Assembly (NCBI GenBank): GCA_009760885.1
Contig: CM019701.1
Location: 14,852,282 to 14,916,281, forward strand
Direction of reading: 5' to 3'
Length of the DNA: 64,000 nt
Source: Achatina immaculata
Lineage: Eukaryota; Mollusca; Gastropoda; Stylommatophora; Achatinidae
Shown here one piece after another: positions 61,801 through 64,000 of this stretch. The position numbers and the translations under genes were made by a program. The notes under the pieces are model-generated. The model did no database searches. It was given only the letters and a program-made list of their open reading frames with translations, and was not told the origin of the DNA. Positions within the stretch are counted from its first letter, which is position 1. Each line of letters opens with the position of its first letter.

Positions 61801-62137
61801 TGGTTTATAAGAAGGATATTGAAGGTACTATGGACAGCTAAGAAAACCAATGAAGAACTCTTAAGAGAGGCTGAAGTTAAAAAGCAAATTATAGCAAAGA
61901 TCTGAGGCAGACAAGTGAGATTTATAGGACATTTCCTGAGAAGAGGAACACATTGTGGCAACTGGAAAAATTGAAGGAAGAAGAGACAGAGGAAGACACA
62001 GAGAGAAGTTACTGGAGGGGCTGTCAGTGTGGCTAGGAAGAACATCACCAGCGGATCTCATAATCAAGTATAAAGACGGAATTGTGGAGAGAAATGATCG
62101 CTTACGCCACGCGGCATGGCACTTGAATTGAATTGAA
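58803..62137 (+). mobile_element. LINE-E retrotransposon copy with inverted 5' half and 15-bp target duplication
   Basis: The AP endonuclease and 5' UTR lie inverted at 58803-60190 (reverse strand: ATWNIRTLTELGKLENIEQE, LGLCEIRW, QVYAPTSE, DLNMKVG, SDHIPVV). RT follows in plus orientation from about 60270: MTEQILQLMDRRRSL, NNNKAPGPDKITKEELEALG, EEQRGFVEGKG, CFIDYCKAFNK, GVRQGCIFSSDLF, catalytic YTDDTVLIA and FKYLGMIITTDG. The tail is (ATTGA)n at 62120-62137. TTAGACTTCCTGTTT occurs at 58788-58802 and 62138-62152. Frameshifts at about 60830, 61095 and 61360 plus stops make it inactive. Confidence 0.92.
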
Positions 62138-62664
62138 TTAGACTTCCTGTTTTTGTATAGTCTCTTGTAACCTAGAATTATGATTATAATTATGAACATG
62201 TTATAGTTATAAGGGTTAGCATAAGTAAGAAAAGTTAGATAGGAAACCTAGAGAACAAAGTAGAAAACCAGTTCCCATGATACTAGTATCCATTACGACT
62301 GGATGCTGACAGATGTAAACAGAAGAAATGAATAGAAAGGACAGACACAGTGATGCTGAGGAAGAAATAGGCTAGAGAAAAGTAGTCATAAGTACAATAG
62401 GTTGGCAGTACCATCTCACAAGTGAAATAACAGGTGTCAATGAACAGTTGTCGAATGAATTCTAAGAATACTTGTAGGAAGACAGATGATTAATTGCCCG
62501 ACAGACCCCAAGCACTCGAGAAGAACTTGCCTGAGGTGTGATACTGGACAGAGATGCTAGAAGCATTTAAGAATAAGCAGAAGTCTTGTTGGCGACTGAT
62601 AGTCTACAAAATGGACATGATGAATAAAGAAACTGGACTAGTAATCAGTCAGTAGGTACAGGTA

Positions 62665-63002
62665 CTTGTACAAACTCCCTGTAACTGAGAGCTGTTGTCC
62701 TTTGCAGCTGATGCTGTAGAGATATTGAGGCACAGCATCGTATCAGCGTGGGAGTGGGTTATGGCGGGTGCTTTTTCAGTCCTGGATTACAGCTTAAAAG
62801 CAAGGGGTGTGCAATGCTTCTTTAGCAGACTCCACCACCATGGGGACTATGACGATCCTTGCCCCATTAGTCAGACTATACCTGTTACCGGGGGTACCAT
62901 GAAGAGGTGAGACAGGGTTTTGGTCAGCTATGGGTCGCTAACCTTGACGCTGGCATATCGGCTACGGGTCACTGATCACCTTAACGGGCATCTTCACCCC
63001 CA
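62665..63002. mobile_element. Element R copy with 12-bp target duplication, opposite orientation
   Basis: CTTGTACAAACTCCCTGTAA to GGCATCTTCACCCCCA, the reverse complement of 5204-5546. TAGGTACAGGTA flanks it at 62653-62664 and 63003-63014. Confidence 0.88.
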
Positions 63003-63014
63003 TAGGTACAGGTA

Positions 63015-63590
63015 GAAAGTGTCTAGGGCAAGAGGTGGACACTTGACACCACTAAACTGCCAGGTTATGCTCAGGAACCAGATGGTACGCATATAAAAAC
63101 CAGAGGACCAATTAGAGGCGGAGCAGAAATACCAGTTGTTCAGTTCATCAAACCAGACTTAGAGATAAAACGAGGAGACTGGTGCACAGACAAAAGGACA
63201 CAGACATGAAGATACTAAGTTACAAAGAACACACTCTGATGCACAGAGACTCGGATAGGTAGATTGAGATCACGAGAGATGTCCGGATAGGAACAGAAAA
63301 ACAGATACAGATAGACATAGTAGGAGATTTAGAGAGATAGATTTAGTTGAAGTGCAACTTGAGAAATAGGCAGAGAGACATAGAATCAGGCAGTCAGCTG
63401 ATGCCATGAAACTAAGAGCCCGATTGACACGCAGATACTTAGGATAGCTAGAGAATAGATATCAAGACTGTTCACAGCGAACAGAAAGAACTCGTCTTAC
63501 ATTTTTGTCAAAGGTTCATAAGAGAGAGAGAGAAAAAGAGACAGATTATCTTCTAATGCTCATGTAATCTCTTGGTTGTTCATGCCTTTT
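63015..63590. other. Unassigned stretch rich in AGA-type sequence
   Basis: Purine-rich on the plus strand (ACAGA/GAGA-rich), with no ORF or named repeat recognised. Confidence 0.4.
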
Positions 63591-63764
63591 CTATTGAAGT
63601 GTTGGAAATTCTACACCCATTTTTATAAGTGTCAACAAGTGTAAATAAACTTTTAATTCCCAGTCCGGACAAATGGAGGTCATAGTGCTTTTACAAGACT
63701 TTTCTGTGTGACAAAATTTAAATATAAACGAACCGAACCTAACAATTTTATACTTGCCATAGAA

Positions 63765-63933
63765 CAGTAATTCTTGTCCATTATGCAGAAACCTTGCCAG
63801 ATAGGTCTGCCAGTTTGGCCAATATTTTCCATTACATCTTTTCCTGACTTCTTCAGATGTCTCCACTGGTTTCAGGTCTTGAACTTCTTTTATCATCATC
63901 CTCTGTGTTTTTTGTTCTGCGGTGTTTCTGCAC
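63765..63933 (-). CDS. Candidate exon of an unrecognised gene
   Basis: On the minus strand, after TTTATCTCAG, the frame reads NTAEQKTQRMMIKEVQDLKP, VETSEEVRKRCNGKYWPNWQ and TYLARFLHNGQELLFYG, followed near 63764 by GTATAA. The composition is protein-like and no repeat family matches. I do not recognise the product. It could be an exon of the next gene or chance. Confidence 0.35.
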
Positions 63934-64000
63934 TGAGATAAACAGAGCATCCTTTGACAGGTGCTTTATTTATTTATTTTTTTCTTTTTGTTTTTATTAT

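Noticed and set aside
63591..63650. Minus-strand LTLIKMGVEFPTLQ as a STAM-like VHS end (compare LKEQGVTFP)
   Set aside because: It is 50 kb upstream of STAM exon 1 and lacks flanking family residues, so it is likely chance.

Overview
The window is eukaryotic genomic DNA from an animal, most likely a lophotrochozoan invertebrate and plausibly a mollusc. The evidence is spliced genes with long AT-rich introns, many truncated non-LTR retrotransposons, tRNA-derived SINEs, mariner copies and a very high load of minisatellites. The species cannot be fixed from sequence alone. There is no bacterial operon, rRNA or CRISPR structure.

Two real genes account for nearly all the unique coding sequence. 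On the minus strand, positions 10338 down to 943 carry the first five coding exons of STAM (signal transducing adaptor molecule, ESCRT-0). They encode most of the VHS domain, and the rest of the gene lies off the left edge. A promoter-like cluster (NRF-1 palindrome plus a full CRE) sits just upstream of its ATG at about 10419-10444. On the plus strand, 20296-56555 carries what looks like a complete Elongin A gene (ELOA), reconstructed here as 11 coding exons with consistent splice phases. Exons 1-3 encode the TFIIS N-terminal (LW) domain. Exon 4 is a single giant 8.27-kb exon. Exons 5-11 encode the conserved C-terminal Elongin A region, with its Elongin B/C-binding BC box in exon 7.

The most striking feature is ELOA exon 4. 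It expands the normally about 770-residue protein to about 3,080 residues. It holds three unrelated tandem-repeat regions: a Ser/His/Lys array with a 10-residue unit, about 45 copies of a 15-residue unit of the type YSPKPVSDTRDREGR, and an 11-residue KDKSSSGQTVN array. The 15-mer contains a heptad (YSPKPVS or YSPTPVS) close to the RNA polymerase II CTD heptad YSPTSPS, in a protein whose family works on RNA polymerase II. A one-base frameshift near 36640-36657 breaks the exon between the last DKSSS repeat and the conserved C-terminal part.

The remaining sequence is intronic or intergenic and is packed with repeats. I recognise at least seven LINE 3'-end families (labelled A-G here for convenience), each with its own short tandem tail. 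Also present are a 1.5-kb retroposon P that shares its 5' end with the 5' UTR of LINE-E, a 345-bp dispersed element R, two SINE families, two mariner copies, candidate MITEs and a Penelope-like GIY-YIG remnant. Several insertions are nested with readable target-site duplications: LINE-C in LINE-E, LINE-D in R, LINE-A in LINE-B, LINE-A in R, SINE in LINE-B, P in LINE-F, and mariner in a minisatellite. The right end (58803-62137) is a LINE-E copy with a 15-bp target duplication and an inverted 5' half, as expected from twin priming.
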